Below are positions 8,842-17,741 of a DNA stretch of 47,005 nt, piece after piece (positions within the stretch are counted from its first letter, which is position 1; each line of letters opens with the position of its first letter). A model generated the notes under the pieces. It searched no databases, had not been told where the DNA came from, and saw nothing but the letters and a program-made list of their open reading frames with translations. This DNA comes from CAZGOM01 sp964542875 (lineage in GTDB: Bacteria > Planctomycetota > Phycisphaerae > Phycisphaerales > Phycisphaeraceae): NCBI GenBank assembly GCA_964542875.1, contig CAZIWA010000031.1:1-47005 (forward strand). Reading direction: 5' to 3'. Made by a program: the position numbers and the translations under genes.

Positions 8842-9858
8842 TTACTTCTTCCCCTCCGGCACCACTTCCCCTTCCATCTGCATATTCGAAATCGCAATAC
8901 GGTTGCGCAAATCCTTGTTACCAACCGGGCCAAAATAAAGCCATGCGCTCTTGATCGTTCCTTTCACCTCGATCGAATCTTCCTTGGCATAGTTCGAAAT
9001 CAGCTTGATCTGTTCGATAGGCGCAAAAAGTTTGACTTCGGCCATTACTCCTTTGGTCCCCATCGATGCAAGCCGGGGCGCATGAATATCCACAACCACA
9101 TATTCATTTTTGTAGAGCTCGGCATTGGCGTTTTTGAATGTCCCCCGAAGCATGACCTGTCTGCCCACCAGATTCTCTTTCACCCAGTTATTGAGCACTT
9201 CCTGCTGCACATTCGTCATGCTTTCCGCCCGTGTTGGCGGCAGCACGTCAAGCGGAATGGCTTCCGCCATTTCTTCCAACCCGTTAAACACCTTCCCAGC
9301 CTTCACACGCACACTCACCGGAGGCTTTTCTGCCGGCTTGTTCTCCGCCTCCCCCTTGTACCCCTCTTTCGGCACCGGCGCGTGCGTCCCAAACTCATGC
9401 ACCAGCCGTCCGCCTTCGTGCCCCGCGTTGATCAGCACCACCGTCGGCCACGCATAAATCAGCAGCATCACAATGCACATGATCACCAGGTGCCCATGCT
9501 TGAGCTTGGTATCCCGAATCCACACAAACGCCGTCAAAAGCGCAAGCAGCAGCGACACGCCCGAAAACAGATTCCGCGCCAGTTCCGCCAGGTCTTCATG
9601 CTTGCCCAGCGTCTCGCTGGCTCCCGGCACATCAGGCACAAACCCATCCGCCGCCTCACCGGTGCTGGTCGCCAAAAACGCAAACCCCGTCCCGATCAGC
9701 ACCAGCACCAGCCCCGAAAGCAGCATCGCCTTGGCCTGCTTCTTAAGACACATCGCCAGCACGATAAACACCGGCGCCACCATCAAGAGCGCAATCGGAA
9801 AGTGCACCACAATCGGGTGCAGCGCGTCATACCTGGGCATCGGCGGCAATATTTCCAT
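8842..9858 (-). CDS. DUF2231-containing membrane protein with C-terminal soluble domain
   Basis: A 338-residue protein. The N-terminal third has about four membrane segments and starts with RYDALHPIVVHFPIALL, the characteristic opening of DUF2231, whose conserved H-P-x-x-V-H-F-P may bind a haem or metal. A Lys/Pro/Glu-rich linker (about 195-225) leads to a soluble domain of about 110 residues with a beta-rich pattern (RQVMLRGTFKNA, YVVVDIHAPR) that could be OB-like. The start at 9858 is preferred because GGAG lies about 10 nt upstream and the DUF2231 motif then begins near the N-terminus; the frame is open 75 nt further. The function is unknown. No terminator is visible. Confidence 0.75.
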   Translation of the reverse strand: MEILPPMPRYDALHPIVVHFPIALLMVAPVFIVLAMCLKKQAKAMLLSGLVLVLIGTGFAFLATSTGEAADGFVPDVPGASETLGKHEDLAELARNLFSGVSLLLALLTAFVWIRDTKLKHGHLVIMCIVMLLIYAWPTVVLINAGHEGGRLVHEFGTHAPVPKEGYKGEAENKPAEKPPVSVRVKAGKVFNGLEEMAEAIPLDVLPPTRAESMTNVQQEVLNNWVKENLVGRQVMLRGTFKNANAELYKNEYVVVDIHAPRLASMGTKGVMAEVKLFAPIEQIKLISNYAKEDSIEVKGTIKSAWLYFGPVGNKDLRNRIAISNMQMEGEVVPEGKK

Positions 9859-10069
9859 CGCACAAACTCCATGTAAAAATTCAGGCCCCCCAGTATAGGC
9901 CCAAGCCCCCTGCTCCTGAGTCTGTAGCACCATGTCGAGTCGATTGTGGCTTTTTTGTGCCCTCGTGCATTTTCTTCGCCCCAGCGGGGCGGCCAGTTAC
10001 AGCCGGAGGTCTTCGAGCGCAGCCCCCGGTGCAGAATCGATTGATTGTTTCTTGTTCTTCAGCACCCTC

Positions 10070-10208
10070 GATGGGCGGCTGATTCTGCGCCTGCACCGGG
10101 AGCGCCGGCGTCCCGCCGGCTCCCGATCAACCACCTTCACCGACATAAGTGAACTCTTCAGTTGCAAATCTCCCTGAATCTCTCTCTCCGCAGAATCTGT
10201 CATGCACC
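10070..10208. mobile_element. MITE-like element, copy A (left end degenerate)
   Basis: About 115 bp aligns closely with the complete copy at 41230-41363: a CACCGGGAGCGCCGGC dyad, then CCGACATAAGTGAACTCTTC, then a right terminal repeat GCAGAATCTGTCATGCACC. The left terminal repeat keeps only GATTCTGC intact. There is no transposase gene inside. Confidence 0.6.
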
Positions 10209-10213
10209 CCATG

Positions 10214-10246
10214 GACCCGGAACCCGGGCCACAGGACACGGGACTC
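10214..10246 (+). repeat. Heptamer array, GGACACG class (about 5 units)
   Basis: Units of the form GGACCCG, GAACCCG, GGACACG lie in strict 7-bp register between the MITE-like element and the -10-like box at 10262. The class resembles the second half of the array at 28053. Confidence 0.7.
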
Positions 10247-10261
10247 TTCTTCCTCCCCCGG

Positions 10262-10267
10262 TATAAT
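10262..10267 (+). promoter_or_regulatory. TATAAT -10 box just before a start codon
   Basis: A consensus -10 hexamer lies 12 nt before the ATG at 10280, with no Shine-Dalgarno between. A start point 6-8 nt downstream would give a leader of only a few nucleotides. No good -35 is visible. Confidence 0.4.
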
Positions 10268-10279
10268 GACCCGTCGATC

Positions 10280-10660
10280 ATGATCCATCACCGGCATGAC
10301 AGGCTGGCCCTTGCCCTCATCACCCTCGCGGGTGTGCTGCTGTCAACATCGGCGATGCAGCCTGAACATGGTCGCATCATTCTCCAGACGGCCATTGAAG
10401 CTCTCGACCGCCGTCCCGGGTCTGATCAGGACCTCGCCAGTTGGGTGCTTGCCGCCGCCGTCGGCGCGCAGGAGCAAGCCGAGGCCCACAAACCCATCCC
10501 CGTCATTCCGGTCCCCGTTCTCGCCTGTGTGTCTCAAGAAGGTCTAGCCCTGTCTCTGCGCCCGGTCGCCCCGGGCTCCTTGGAAGTTTCTCTCCGGCAC
10601 GGCCCCCTGGCCGACGGCCAATGGCAGCTCACCAGCCTTCCCCCGCCCGCCCAGGCTTAA
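10280..10660 (+). CDS. Small exported protein of unknown function
   Basis: A 126-residue frame beginning with a signal-peptide-like segment (basic HHRHDR, then LALALITLAGVLL and a small-residue STSA site). The mature part is about 100 residues with no recognised motif. It is not certain that it is expressed: support is the signal peptide, a TATAAT box 12 nt upstream and C-ended codons like those of neighbours. An in-frame ATG at 10202 lies inside the MITE-like repeat and adds 26 Pro-rich residues, so it is not preferred. It lies 192 bp before secA on the same strand, with a hairpin between. Confidence 0.45.
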   Translation: MIHHRHDRLALALITLAGVLLSTSAMQPEHGRIILQTAIEALDRRPGSDQDLASWVLAAAVGAQEQAEAHKPIPVIPVPVLACVSQEGLALSLRPVAPGSLEVSLRHGPLADGQWQLTSLPPPAQA

Positions 10661-10732
10661 AGTCCCGAGCGCCCACACACATTTCCTCTACACACGGCAA
10701 GCGGTTCGCCTGCACTGCGCTGACATGCAGGT

Positions 10733-10759
10733 CGGCTTAGCATTCTGATGCGTAAGCCG
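10733..10759. repeat. Hairpin between small exported gene and secA
   Basis: CGGCTTA-GCAT and ATGC-G-TAAGCCG form a stem with one bulged G and a TCTG loop. There is no following T tract, so it is more likely a dispersed palindrome or an mRNA processing/stability element than a terminator. Confidence 0.4.
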
Positions 10760-10852
10760 GCATCTTCTAGACAGCCCACACTACGCCAGCCAACCCCTTC
10801 CCTCTGACCAGACCCCAGCCCCTAGACCTCAGACCCTTCTTCAGGCCCACAC

Positions 10853-13800
10853 ATGGTTATCCAATACGTCTCCAACATCTTCTCCAAAGTCTTCGGCAGC
10901 CGTAACGACCGGATGCTCAAGCGCTACCGTAAAAAAGTCGAGCTCATCAACCAGCTCGAACCCGAAATCCGCAAGCTCACCGACGACCAGCTCCGCGACC
11001 GCGTCAAGGACTTCCGCGCACGCAGCAAAAAAGGCGAACACGTCGACGCCTTCCTCGCCGACATCATGGCGGTCGCACGCGAAGCCATGGACCGCAGCGT
11101 CGGCATCCGCAACATCTTCAACCCCGAGGCCGGCTTCGACCCCTCCAAGCTCTCCGGCCCCGCCCGTGAAGCCTACGACCAGGTCCTCGCCGACATCCCC
11201 AACTATCCCCCCACCACCGTCAAAGGCTCCTCCGGCGTCGAAATCCCCGGCTGGCAGCAGGTCCCCATCCCCAACGTCATCTACGACGCCATCCGCGAGC
11301 TCTACCCCCTCTCCAAACCCCCCTTCCGCGCACGCCCCTTCGATGTCCAGCTCATCGGCGGCATGGTCCTGGGTGAAGGCCGCATCGCCGAAATGAAAAC
11401 CGGCGAAGGCAAAACCATCGTCGCACCCCTGGCCTGCTTCGTCGCCTGCATGGAAAACCTCCAGGTCCACGTCGTCACCGTCAACGACTACCTCGTCCAG
11501 CGCGACCGCGACTGGGTCTTCCCCTTCTATCACCACACCGGGCTCTCCGTCGGCGCCATCCACCCCTTCCACATGCAGTCCGACGACTTCAAACGCGAAG
11601 CCTACCAGTGCGACGCCCTCTACGGCACCAACAGCGAATTCGGCTTCGACTACCTCCGCGACAACATGAAGCTCTCCGCGGACCAGCAAGTCCAAAAGCG
11701 CCGCGAGTTCTGCGTCATCGACGAAGTCGACTCCATCCTCATCGACGAAGCCCGCACCCCCCTGATCATCTCCGGCCCCGCCCACGACACCGCACCCCGC
11801 TACGGCTTGGCCGACGAAGCCGCACGCCACCTCATGAAAGTCCAGCGGGACTGGGACAAGGCCGACCAGCAAGTCCAGCAGGCCATCATCCGCATCAAGG
11901 GCTACGAAGGCGACATCCGCAACACCTCCGACAAGGGCTCCATCGCCAAGATGCGCGAAGACATGAAGCGCCTCCAGGCCGAGCTCCCCAAGCTCGAAGC
12001 CCAGCGCGACAAGCACAAGCGCTACTACGAGGTCGAGCGTGAAAAGCGCGCCGCCCACCTCACCCACGACGGCATCGCCGAGGCCCAGAAGTTCACCGGC
12101 ATCGGCTCCTTCTACGTCGGCAACAACATCGACATGCCCCACCTGCTGGAAAACGCCCTCCGGGCACATGTCATCTACAACCTCGACAAGGAATACGTCG
12201 TCCACAACGGTGAAATCGTCATCGTCGACGAATTCACCGGCCGCCTCATGATCGGCCGCCAATGGTCCGATGGCCTCCACCAGGCCGTTGAAGCCAAGGA
12301 AGGCGTCAAGATCAAGGAAGAAACCCAGACCTTCGCCACCATCACCATCCAGAACAACTTCCGCCTCTACAAGCGCCTCGCCGGCATGACCGGCACCGGC
12401 ATCACCGAGGCCACCGAGTTCTACGAAATCTACGGGCTCGACGTCGTCTGCATCCCCACCAACCTCCCCATCCAGCGCATCGACAGGAACGACGCCATCT
12501 ACATGTCCGTCAAGGACAAGTGGACCGGCATCCTTGATGAAATCAAGCTCCTCCACGACCTGGGCCGCCCCGTCCTCGTGGGCACCACCAGCGTCGAAAA
12601 GAGCCAGATGCTCTCGAGCCTGCTGGAAAAGCGCTACAACATCCCCCACGCCGTGCTCAACGCCAAGCAGCACGACCGCGAAGCCGGCATCGTCGCCCAC
12701 GCAGGTGAGCTCGGCGCCGTCATGATCGCCACCAACATGGCCGGTCGCGGCACCGACATCAAGCTCCAGCCCGTCAGCCGCGAAGCCCTCGTCCGGCACT
12801 GGCAGCAGCGCGACATGCTCCCCAGCGCCGCCACCCCGGACATGACCGAGGAACAGCTCTCCGACCTCGCCTGGCGCCACATGGCCACCCAGCAGCTTGG
12901 CCTCAGCCGCGGCGACGCCGCCAGCGCCCCGCTGGACGATCTCAAGCTCGGCCTCGCCCGCTCCTGGATCCTCAAGTACGACTCCCTCGCCGAACCGGCC
13001 GACGTCCAGAAAGCCTCCCTCAGCGACTGCCTCTCCCACCTGGACACCATCCCCAACTTCCTTCTCCACAAGCTCCGCTTCTTCAACCACGTTGAGGAAA
13101 TGGGCGGGCTCCACATCGTCGGCACCGAGCGCCACGAAGCACGCCGCATCGACAACCAGCTCCGTGGCCGCGCCGGCCGCCAGGGCGACAAGGGCTCATC
13201 GCGCTTCTTCATCTCCATGGAAGACGACCTCATGCAGCTCATCGCCAACAAAACCATGCTCAACGCGCTCTCGCGCCTGGGCATGAAGGAAGGCGCAGTC
13301 CTGGAGCACAGCTGGCTCAACAGCTCCGTTGAACGCTGCCAGCGCAAGGTCGAGGAACGCAACTACCAGGCCCGTAAAAACCTCCTCGAATACGACGAGG
13401 TCATGGAACACCAGCGCAACAGCTTCTATGGCCTGCGCCAGGCCGTTCTTGACGGCAAACAGATGGATTCCATCATCTTCGACTACCTCTCCGAGTCCGT
13501 CGAAGACGCCGTCTCCAACTACCTGGGCTCGGAATTCGCCCCCAGCCAGATCGCCGAGTGGTGCCGCCAGAACCTCATGGCCAACATCGAAACCTACAAG
13601 CTCCGCGCCACCGACATCGATTCCCTCAAGTCCTCCGTCGCCTCCGAAGCGCGCGCGGAAATCGCCCACGACATCGATGTCACCCTCGGCGAATTCATGT
13701 CCAACAACGACGCCCCCGAAGATTGGGACTTAAAAGGCCTCGCCGAGTGGGCGCAGACCCGCTTCAACGTGAACCTCCCCACCGCCAGGCTCCGCGAGAT

Positions 13801-14869
13801 GAACGTCGACGAAGTGCGCGACCTCCTGCGCGATGCCGCACTCGAACAGCTCGAGCAGAAAGACCTCACCCCGCTGGAAATGTTCCTCTCCGAGGACTTT
13901 GGCGCCGTTAACCTCGAAAACTGGGTCAAGCAGAAATTCGAGTTTGAAATCCCCCTCGCCGAGCTCCGCCACAAGCAAGGCGAATCCAACAAGGAACAAA
14001 TCCTCCGCGTCGAACAGCTCATCCTCGACAAGGCCCGCGCCCTCTACCGCGAGCGCGAAGTCCGCTACCCCGCGGAATTCACCGTCGACATGGCCTTCCA
14101 GATGGCCCGCCACAACGGACCCATGGCGGCCGCCATGCTCGCCGAATGGGCCAAGCAGCGCTACGAACTCACCCTCCAGCCCGATGAGATCATCAAGCTC
14201 GCCGCTCAGGACCTCATCAACAACATCACCCAGGCCGCCATCCCCTGGCACCACGGCCCCAAACTCGCCGAGCTCGTCGACGCCGGCCTCAAGCAGCACA
14301 CCACCGACGCCGCCCTCCACGCCTGGGCCAAGGAACGCCTGGGCTCCAAGCTCGAACTGGAAGACATCGAAAAGGCCCCGGACAAGCGCGAACTCATGCT
14401 CCTGGAAGCCAAGAAGATGATCCGTCAGGAACTCACCTCCATGGAACGCTACGTCCTTCTTCAGATCCTCGACGACGCCTGGAAGGCCCACCTTTACGCC
14501 ATGGAGCAGTTGAAGGAATCCGTCGGCCTCCGTGGCTATGCCGAAAAGGACCCCCGCATCGAGTACAAGCGCGAAGGCTCCAACCACTTCGCCTCAATGC
14601 AGCGGGTCGTGCGCGACAAGGTCACCGACCTCATCTTCAAGATCAAGATGACCGCCAACCTCCAGATGCGCGACCTCTACGACAGCCCCGAGGCCATCAG
14701 CCCCGAGATCGTCGCCGAACAGGCCGCACTGCAAGGCACCCCCGCCCAGCAGGCCGCCCTGGAAGCCGCCCGCAACGCCACCCCCGGCAGCGACGAACCC
14801 GCCGCGACCCCCGAAGAACCCCAGCGCAACGAACAATCGCGCCAAAAGTTCAAGGACCGCCGCAAATAA
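10853..14869 (+). CDS. secA: Preprotein translocase ATPase SecA, extended form
   Basis: The motor that pushes preproteins through SecYEG. At 1338 residues it is about 400 longer than a usual SecA. Walker A is MKTGEGKTIVAPLA (about 180-195) and Walker B is IDEVDSILIDEARTPLIISG; MAGRGTDIKL and RRIDNQLRGRAGRQGD of the second nucleotide-binding fold are intact. Extra sequence relative to E. coli SecA is seen at about 85-165 (before FDVQLIGG), in the preprotein cross-linking domain (a charged coiled coil, about 340-390), after MAGRGTDIKL, and above all between YDEVMEHQR (about 847) and LDDAWKAHL (about 1206), 360 residues instead of about 140. The last contains four W-x-K/Q repeats. The Cys-rich zinc tail is absent and the end is Arg/Lys/Gln-rich. 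A strong terminator follows. Confidence 0.97.
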   Translation: MVIQYVSNIFSKVFGSRNDRMLKRYRKKVELINQLEPEIRKLTDDQLRDRVKDFRARSKKGEHVDAFLADIMAVAREAMDRSVGIRNIFNPEAGFDPSKLSGPAREAYDQVLADIPNYPPTTVKGSSGVEIPGWQQVPIPNVIYDAIRELYPLSKPPFRARPFDVQLIGGMVLGEGRIAEMKTGEGKTIVAPLACFVACMENLQVHVVTVNDYLVQRDRDWVFPFYHHTGLSVGAIHPFHMQSDDFKREAYQCDALYGTNSEFGFDYLRDNMKLSADQQVQKRREFCVIDEVDSILIDEARTPLIISGPAHDTAPRYGLADEAARHLMKVQRDWDKADQQVQQAIIRIKGYEGDIRNTSDKGSIAKMREDMKRLQAELPKLEAQRDKHKRYYEVEREKRAAHLTHDGIAEAQKFTGIGSFYVGNNIDMPHLLENALRAHVIYNLDKEYVVHNGEIVIVDEFTGRLMIGRQWSDGLHQAVEAKEGVKIKEETQTFATITIQNNFRLYKRLAGMTGTGITEATEFYEIYGLDVVCIPTNLPIQRIDRNDAIYMSVKDKWTGILDEIKLLHDLGRPVLVGTTSVEKSQMLSSLLEKRYNIPHAVLNAKQHDREAGIVAHAGELGAVMIATNMAGRGTDIKLQPVSREALVRHWQQRDMLPSAATPDMTEEQLSDLAWRHMATQQLGLSRGDAASAPLDDLKLGLARSWILKYDSLAEPADVQKASLSDCLSHLDTIPNFLLHKLRFFNHVEEMGGLHIVGTERHEARRIDNQLRGRAGRQGDKGSSRFFISMEDDLMQLIANKTMLNALSRLGMKEGAVLEHSWLNSSVERCQRKVEERNYQARKNLLEYDEVMEHQRNSFYGLRQAVLDGKQMDSIIFDYLSESVEDAVSNYLGSEFAPSQIAEWCRQNLMANIETYKLRATDIDSLKSSVASEARAEIAHDIDVTLGEFMSNNDAPEDWDLKGLAEWAQTRFNVNLPTARLREMNVDEVRDLLRDAALEQLEQKDLTPLEMFLSEDFGAVNLENWVKQKFEFEIPLAELRHKQGESNKEQILRVEQLILDKARALYREREVRYPAEFTVDMAFQMARHNGPMAAAMLAEWAKQRYELTLQPDEIIKLAAQDLINNITQAAIPWHHGPKLAELVDAGLKQHTTDAALHAWAKERLGSKLELEDIEKAPDKRELMLLEAKKMIRQELTSMERYVLLQILDDAWKAHLYAMEQLKESVGLRGYAEKDPRIEYKREGSNHFASMQRVVRDKVTDLIFKIKMTANLQMRDLYDSPEAISPEIVAEQAALQGTPAQQAALEAARNATPGSDEPAATPEEPQRNEQSRQKFKDRRK

Positions 14870-14890
14870 CCCGCCAGCCCAAATCCATAC

Positions 14891-14927
14891 AAAGCACGGC
14901 GCGCCCAAAACCGCGCCGTGCTTTTTT
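14891..14927 (+). terminator. Rho-independent terminator of secA
   Basis: Perfect arms GCACGGCGCG / CGCGCCGTGC flanked by AAA/TTT, with a CCCAAAAC loop and six T residues, 22 bp after the secA stop codon. Confidence 0.93.
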
Positions 14928-14934
14928 CATTCCC

Positions 14935-15010
14935 CACCGGGAGCGCCGGCATCCCGCCGGCTCCCCATCACCGCCCTCCCCCGACATAAGTGCACTGCTC
15001 ACCGGCAACT
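14935..15010. mobile_element. Partial MITE-like element, copy B
   Basis: The CACCGGGAGCGCCGGC dyad and CCGACATAAGTGCACT of the 41230 element are present, but neither terminal inverted repeat is. It abuts the secA terminator. Confidence 0.5.
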
Positions 15011-15054
15011 CACCTCCCGCCATCCCACCCATTCCCCCTTTCCGTCTCTGAACT

Positions 15055-15126
15055 TCGCGCCTTCGCGCCTCCGCGTTAAAAATCTGCTTCTTGTACCTCT
15101 CCCCCTCTTCCCTGTACCTTCTCCGT
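15055..15126 (+). repeat. Short-period repeats before the LRR gene (8-bp and 7-bp units)
   Basis: Around 15055-15075 there are three 8-bp units of the type CCTTCGCG, ending in GTTAAAA. From about 15092 to the start codon there are 7-bp units of the TGTACCT class. The second array ends within 2-3 bp of the ATG at 15127. The TGTACCT class recurs after this gene at 16681. Confidence 0.7.
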
Positions 15127-16365
15127 ATGTCCCCCTGGTTCGCCATCGAACTCCTGCTCGACTTTGCCCTCCCCCTGCTCCTGGCAGCCCTGGGCTTTTA
15201 TCTCATCCGCCGGTCCATTCCCAAAAGCAAAATCAAAAGCACCCCCATCTGCCGTGCCTGCGCCTACAACCTCACCGGCGTCACCGCCTCCGCCTGCCCG
15301 GAATGCGGATTCACCACCACGCCCACCCGCAAACAGATCTTCCGCCTCGTCCCTAAAAAGCGTGTCATCGCCGGTCTCCTCCTCACCCTTCCCATGCTCT
15401 GGGTTTTGTGGATGTTCCTCACTTTTTATTCCTGGGTGCTCCCCCTTCAATACAACCTCAACAACGTCATCCAAAGGCGCCTCTCCGGCGCGGTGGCGAA
15501 GGTCAACTGGCAGTTTCCCCATTTTGAAGACACCCGCTCTGACACCTGGTGGGACAAAACCGGCATCTGGCTCAGTGCCCAGGCCGTCATGCTCTGGGGC
15601 CCAAACCAGCTCACCTTCCCCGACGCCCAATTTGAAGCCCGGCGCCTCACCCGCAAGCACAACATCACCCTCGACCCCACCCTCATCGCCTCTTCTCTCC
15701 CGCTGCGCTTGACGAACTTCACCCTTCAATGGCTCTTCTGGCCTGGCGAGCATTACCGCCGCTACGTCAAGCTACTGGATGAACCCCCAACCTCCGTTGT
15801 CATCACCGACGTCACCCCCAAGGATCAGGACCTCTTCGACCAGATCGCCGGAATCGGCCCCTTCAAAGAGCTTCAGGTCATCTCCAGCCACATCGACGGC
15901 GATTCCCTCCACAGCATCTCCCGGCTCACCGCCATCACTTACCTCAACATCCAGGCCGTCACCGCCCCGATGCCCGAACTCCTCCAGCTCAAAAACCTCC
16001 CAAACCTCGAAAACCTCTCCATCGACTTCGGCCGCCCCATCAGCCCCCACGACATCCAAACCCTCGACACCCTCCCCAGGCTCACCACCCTCACCCTCAC
16101 CGCCCATCAGGTCCAGCCCGGCTGCGACGCCGCCTTGGCCAAGCTCGCCCTAAAACCCACCCTCTGGCGGCTCAAACTCAACGTCCCTCTCAACGAAAAA
16201 GACTTTCCCCTCACCCTCACCGTCATCCGCGATAGATTTGACGACTCATCGCCTGATTCCGCCCCCCAGTCAGTGTCTAAGCCAATTAAAAATCAGAAGT
16301 TACCGGCCAATCCCAACGCGACCGGCTCATCTAAAAACCAAAAAAAATCTTCAACAACCCCTTGA
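15127..16365 (+). CDS. Membrane protein with zinc ribbon and leucine-rich repeats
   Basis: A 412-residue protein. A first membrane helix covers about residues 5-27. It is followed by a cytoplasmic-type zinc ribbon C42-x-x-C45 ... C57-P-E-C60 with the AYNLTG spacer typical of Phycisphaerae, and then a second membrane helix (about 78-100). Residues about 235-360 carry irregular leucine-rich repeats (LTAITYLNIQAV, LPNLENLSIDFG, LPRLTTLTLTAH), suggesting a protein-binding surface outside the membrane. The C-terminus is a Ser/Pro/Lys-rich tail. The ATG at 15127 is chosen; an in-frame TTG at 15091 lies in the heptamer repeats. The specific role is unknown. Related ribbons occur at 40606-42842. Confidence 0.75.
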   Translation: MSPWFAIELLLDFALPLLLAALGFYLIRRSIPKSKIKSTPICRACAYNLTGVTASACPECGFTTTPTRKQIFRLVPKKRVIAGLLLTLPMLWVLWMFLTFYSWVLPLQYNLNNVIQRRLSGAVAKVNWQFPHFEDTRSDTWWDKTGIWLSAQAVMLWGPNQLTFPDAQFEARRLTRKHNITLDPTLIASSLPLRLTNFTLQWLFWPGEHYRRYVKLLDEPPTSVVITDVTPKDQDLFDQIAGIGPFKELQVISSHIDGDSLHSISRLTAITYLNIQAVTAPMPELLQLKNLPNLENLSIDFGRPISPHDIQTLDTLPRLTTLTLTAHQVQPGCDAALAKLALKPTLWRLKLNVPLNEKDFPLTLTVIRDRFDDSSPDSAPQSVSKPIKNQKLPANPNATGSSKNQKKSSTTP

Positions 16366-16721
16366 TTCTCTCCCAATCGCAGGTAGTATTACACCAGATA
16401 TCCACTTGCCCCCGGAAGCGCCCTGTCTGACTTCGGTCGACAGGGCGTTTTTAATTTTCCAATTACGTCACTCCCCCCCAAAAAAAACCAAGTAGCACAG
16501 CACGGCCCGCAGCAGCGCTGCGTCCGGGCCAAGCGTCAACAAAAAACACCACATCTCCAAACCCGCCCTAATCCGTTAGCCCGACGTGCAAACGAGGGTC
16601 TTCGGGCACAGCCCGACCTCCCGTTACCGCCGCAAAAAACCACAACGCCCCCAACCCGCACCACACCCCCGGCCTCTACCTCTGCCTTGTCCCCTGTACC
16701 TTGTACCTTGTCCCCTGCACC
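16366..16721. repeat. Spacer with terminator, GC-rich repeat and heptamer array
   Basis: Contains a terminator (16419-16453), a repeat block at about 16498-16640 (TTAGCCCGACGTGCAAACG, then a GGGTCTTCGGGC dyad), and the TGTACCT heptamer array at 16681-16737. No gene is seen. Confidence 0.6.
16419..16453 (+). terminator. Rho-independent terminator after the LRR gene
   Basis: Arms CGCCCTGTC / GACAGGGCG with an 11-nt loop and five T residues, 54 bp after the stop codon. Confidence 0.85.
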
Positions 16722-16737
16722 TTATCCCTTCCCGCCC
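16681..16737 (+). repeat. Heptamer array, TGTACCT class (about 8 units)
   Basis: About eight consecutive 7-bp units of the form TGTACCT/TGTCCCC/TGCACCT in perfect register, the longest clean array of this class. The last units touch the 3' end of the phosphatase gene (minus strand). The same class lies before the LRR gene at 15092. Confidence 0.9.
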
Positions 16738-17498
16738 CCCAGAATCCCCACCACCTCCTCATGCAGCAACCCATTGGTTGCCACGCCTTCATTGGAATAA
16801 ATCGAAACCTTGTTTTTAAAATCCGTAAACCGCCCGCCCGCCTCCGCCATGATCACCGGCAGCGGACCCGCATCCCACGGCGCCATCCGGGTGTCCACGG
16901 CGATCTCCGCCCGCCCCGTCGCCACCATCGCGTACGCATAGCAGTCCCCCCACCCGCGGTTGAGCCGGGTCCGGTCCACCAGTTTTCCAAAGCCCGCGTT
17001 GTCCGTCAGGCTTCTAAACGGGCTCCCCACCAGCAGCGTCGCCTCCGCCAGCGTCTTCACGCCCGACACGCGCGCCTTGCGCCCGTTGCACCAGCACCCC
17101 ATGCCTTCCGCGGCGCTCACCATCTCATCCAGCGCCGGCAGATACACCACCCCCACGCGTGAAGCACCCTTCACCTCCACTCCGATCATCACCCCGTAAA
17201 GCGGCGCGCCATGGATAAAGCTCTTGGTCCCATCGATGGGGTCCACCACCCACTTGTAATCCGGGCTCCCCGTCACGGAACCTTCTTCTTCACCCAGGAT
17301 GCTGTGCCCCGGATAGTGCTTGGTGATCTTCGCCCGGATCAGCGATTCCGCTTCCCGGTCCGCCTGCGTTACCGGCGTGTTGTCGCTTTTCCAGTCCACG
17401 GGCGTGCCGTTGTTGAAGTACGCCAGCGTCCGCCGGCCCGCGGCGTAAGCCGCATCCACAGCCACTTCCAACAACTCTTTCAACGATGGTTCCGACAT
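16722..17498 (-). CDS. Inositol monophosphatase family protein, probably histidinol-phosphatase HisN
   Basis: A 258-residue Mg2+/Li+-sensitive phosphatase-fold protein. The metal-site motifs are GEEEG (Glu70-72) and VDPIDGTKSF (Asp86, Asp89), and the second signature is APWDAGPLPVIMAEAGG near the C-terminus. RGWGDCYAYAMVATGRAEIAVD fits the HisN subfamily, which removes phosphate from histidinol phosphate in histidine synthesis, better than it fits true inositol phosphatases. No other his gene is nearby to confirm this. The ATG follows a GATTGCA stretch without a strong Shine-Dalgarno. The gene ends inside or next to a heptamer array. Confidence 0.85.
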   Translation of the reverse strand: MSEPSLKELLEVAVDAAYAAGRRTLAYFNNGTPVDWKSDNTPVTQADREAESLIRAKITKHYPGHSILGEEEGSVTGSPDYKWVVDPIDGTKSFIHGAPLYGVMIGVEVKGASRVGVVYLPALDEMVSAAEGMGCWCNGRKARVSGVKTLAEATLLVGSPFRSLTDNAGFGKLVDRTRLNRGWGDCYAYAMVATGRAEIAVDTRMAPWDAGPLPVIMAEAGGRFTDFKNKVSIYSNEGVATNGLLHEEVVGILGGGKG

Positions 17499-17741
17499 GC
17501 AATCTCCAATCGATCTGGGTCCGACAATTCTCTCTATCCCCTTCTCCCTTTGGGAGAGGGCCGGGGTGAGGGAACACCCTCACCCCTCTATATCTGCGGT
17601 AACAGGCCCTTTCTTTGAAGGGCCTGTCACCATCTGCTCTTTAACCACGAAATAAACACCTGAGACAGGCCACAGGCAAGAAGACTTCTCCAGCCTTATC
17701 TTCTTCGCGTCTTCGTGGTTAATTCCGCGTTTGATCTGGAT
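17499..17741. repeat. Spacer with three dyads
   Basis: 17535-17575 holds the CTCCCTTTGGGAG hairpin with its GGGCCGGGGTGAGGG flank, a palindrome that I recall from many bacterial genomes. 17602-17627 is a perfect stem ACAGGCCCTT / AAGGGCCTGT with a TCTTTG loop but no T tract. 17641-17722 is bounded by TTAACCACGAA and TTCGTGGTTAA, an inverted repeat of 11 bp enclosing about 60 bp. Confidence 0.6.

Larger units (their letters stand above)
9859..10279. repeat. Repeat-rich 421-bp spacer
   Basis: About 9971-10080 is a copy of repeat family 6 (GGTCTTCGAGCGCAGCCC, with a CACCCTCGATGGGCG 3' part), related to 22441 and 32752. About 10070-10208 is a copy of the MITE-like element described at 41230. The element's right inverted repeat (10190-10208) contains an ATG at 10202 that is unlikely to be a real start. 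A heptamer array follows at 10214-10246. No gene is seen. Confidence 0.6.

Noticed and set aside
10841..13135. 764-residue open frame antisense to secA
   Set aside because: It is the complement of a C-ended codon pattern (Gly/Val/Asp/Glu-rich product). secA on the other strand has all its motifs intact.
16681..16737. CRISPR array
   Set aside because: Units are 7 bp, contiguous and degenerate, with no spacers and no cas genes.
17641..17722. Small transposon bounded by TTAACCACGAA inverted repeats
   Set aside because: Only about 60 bp lies between, there is no coding capacity and no second copy in the window; kept only as a dyad.
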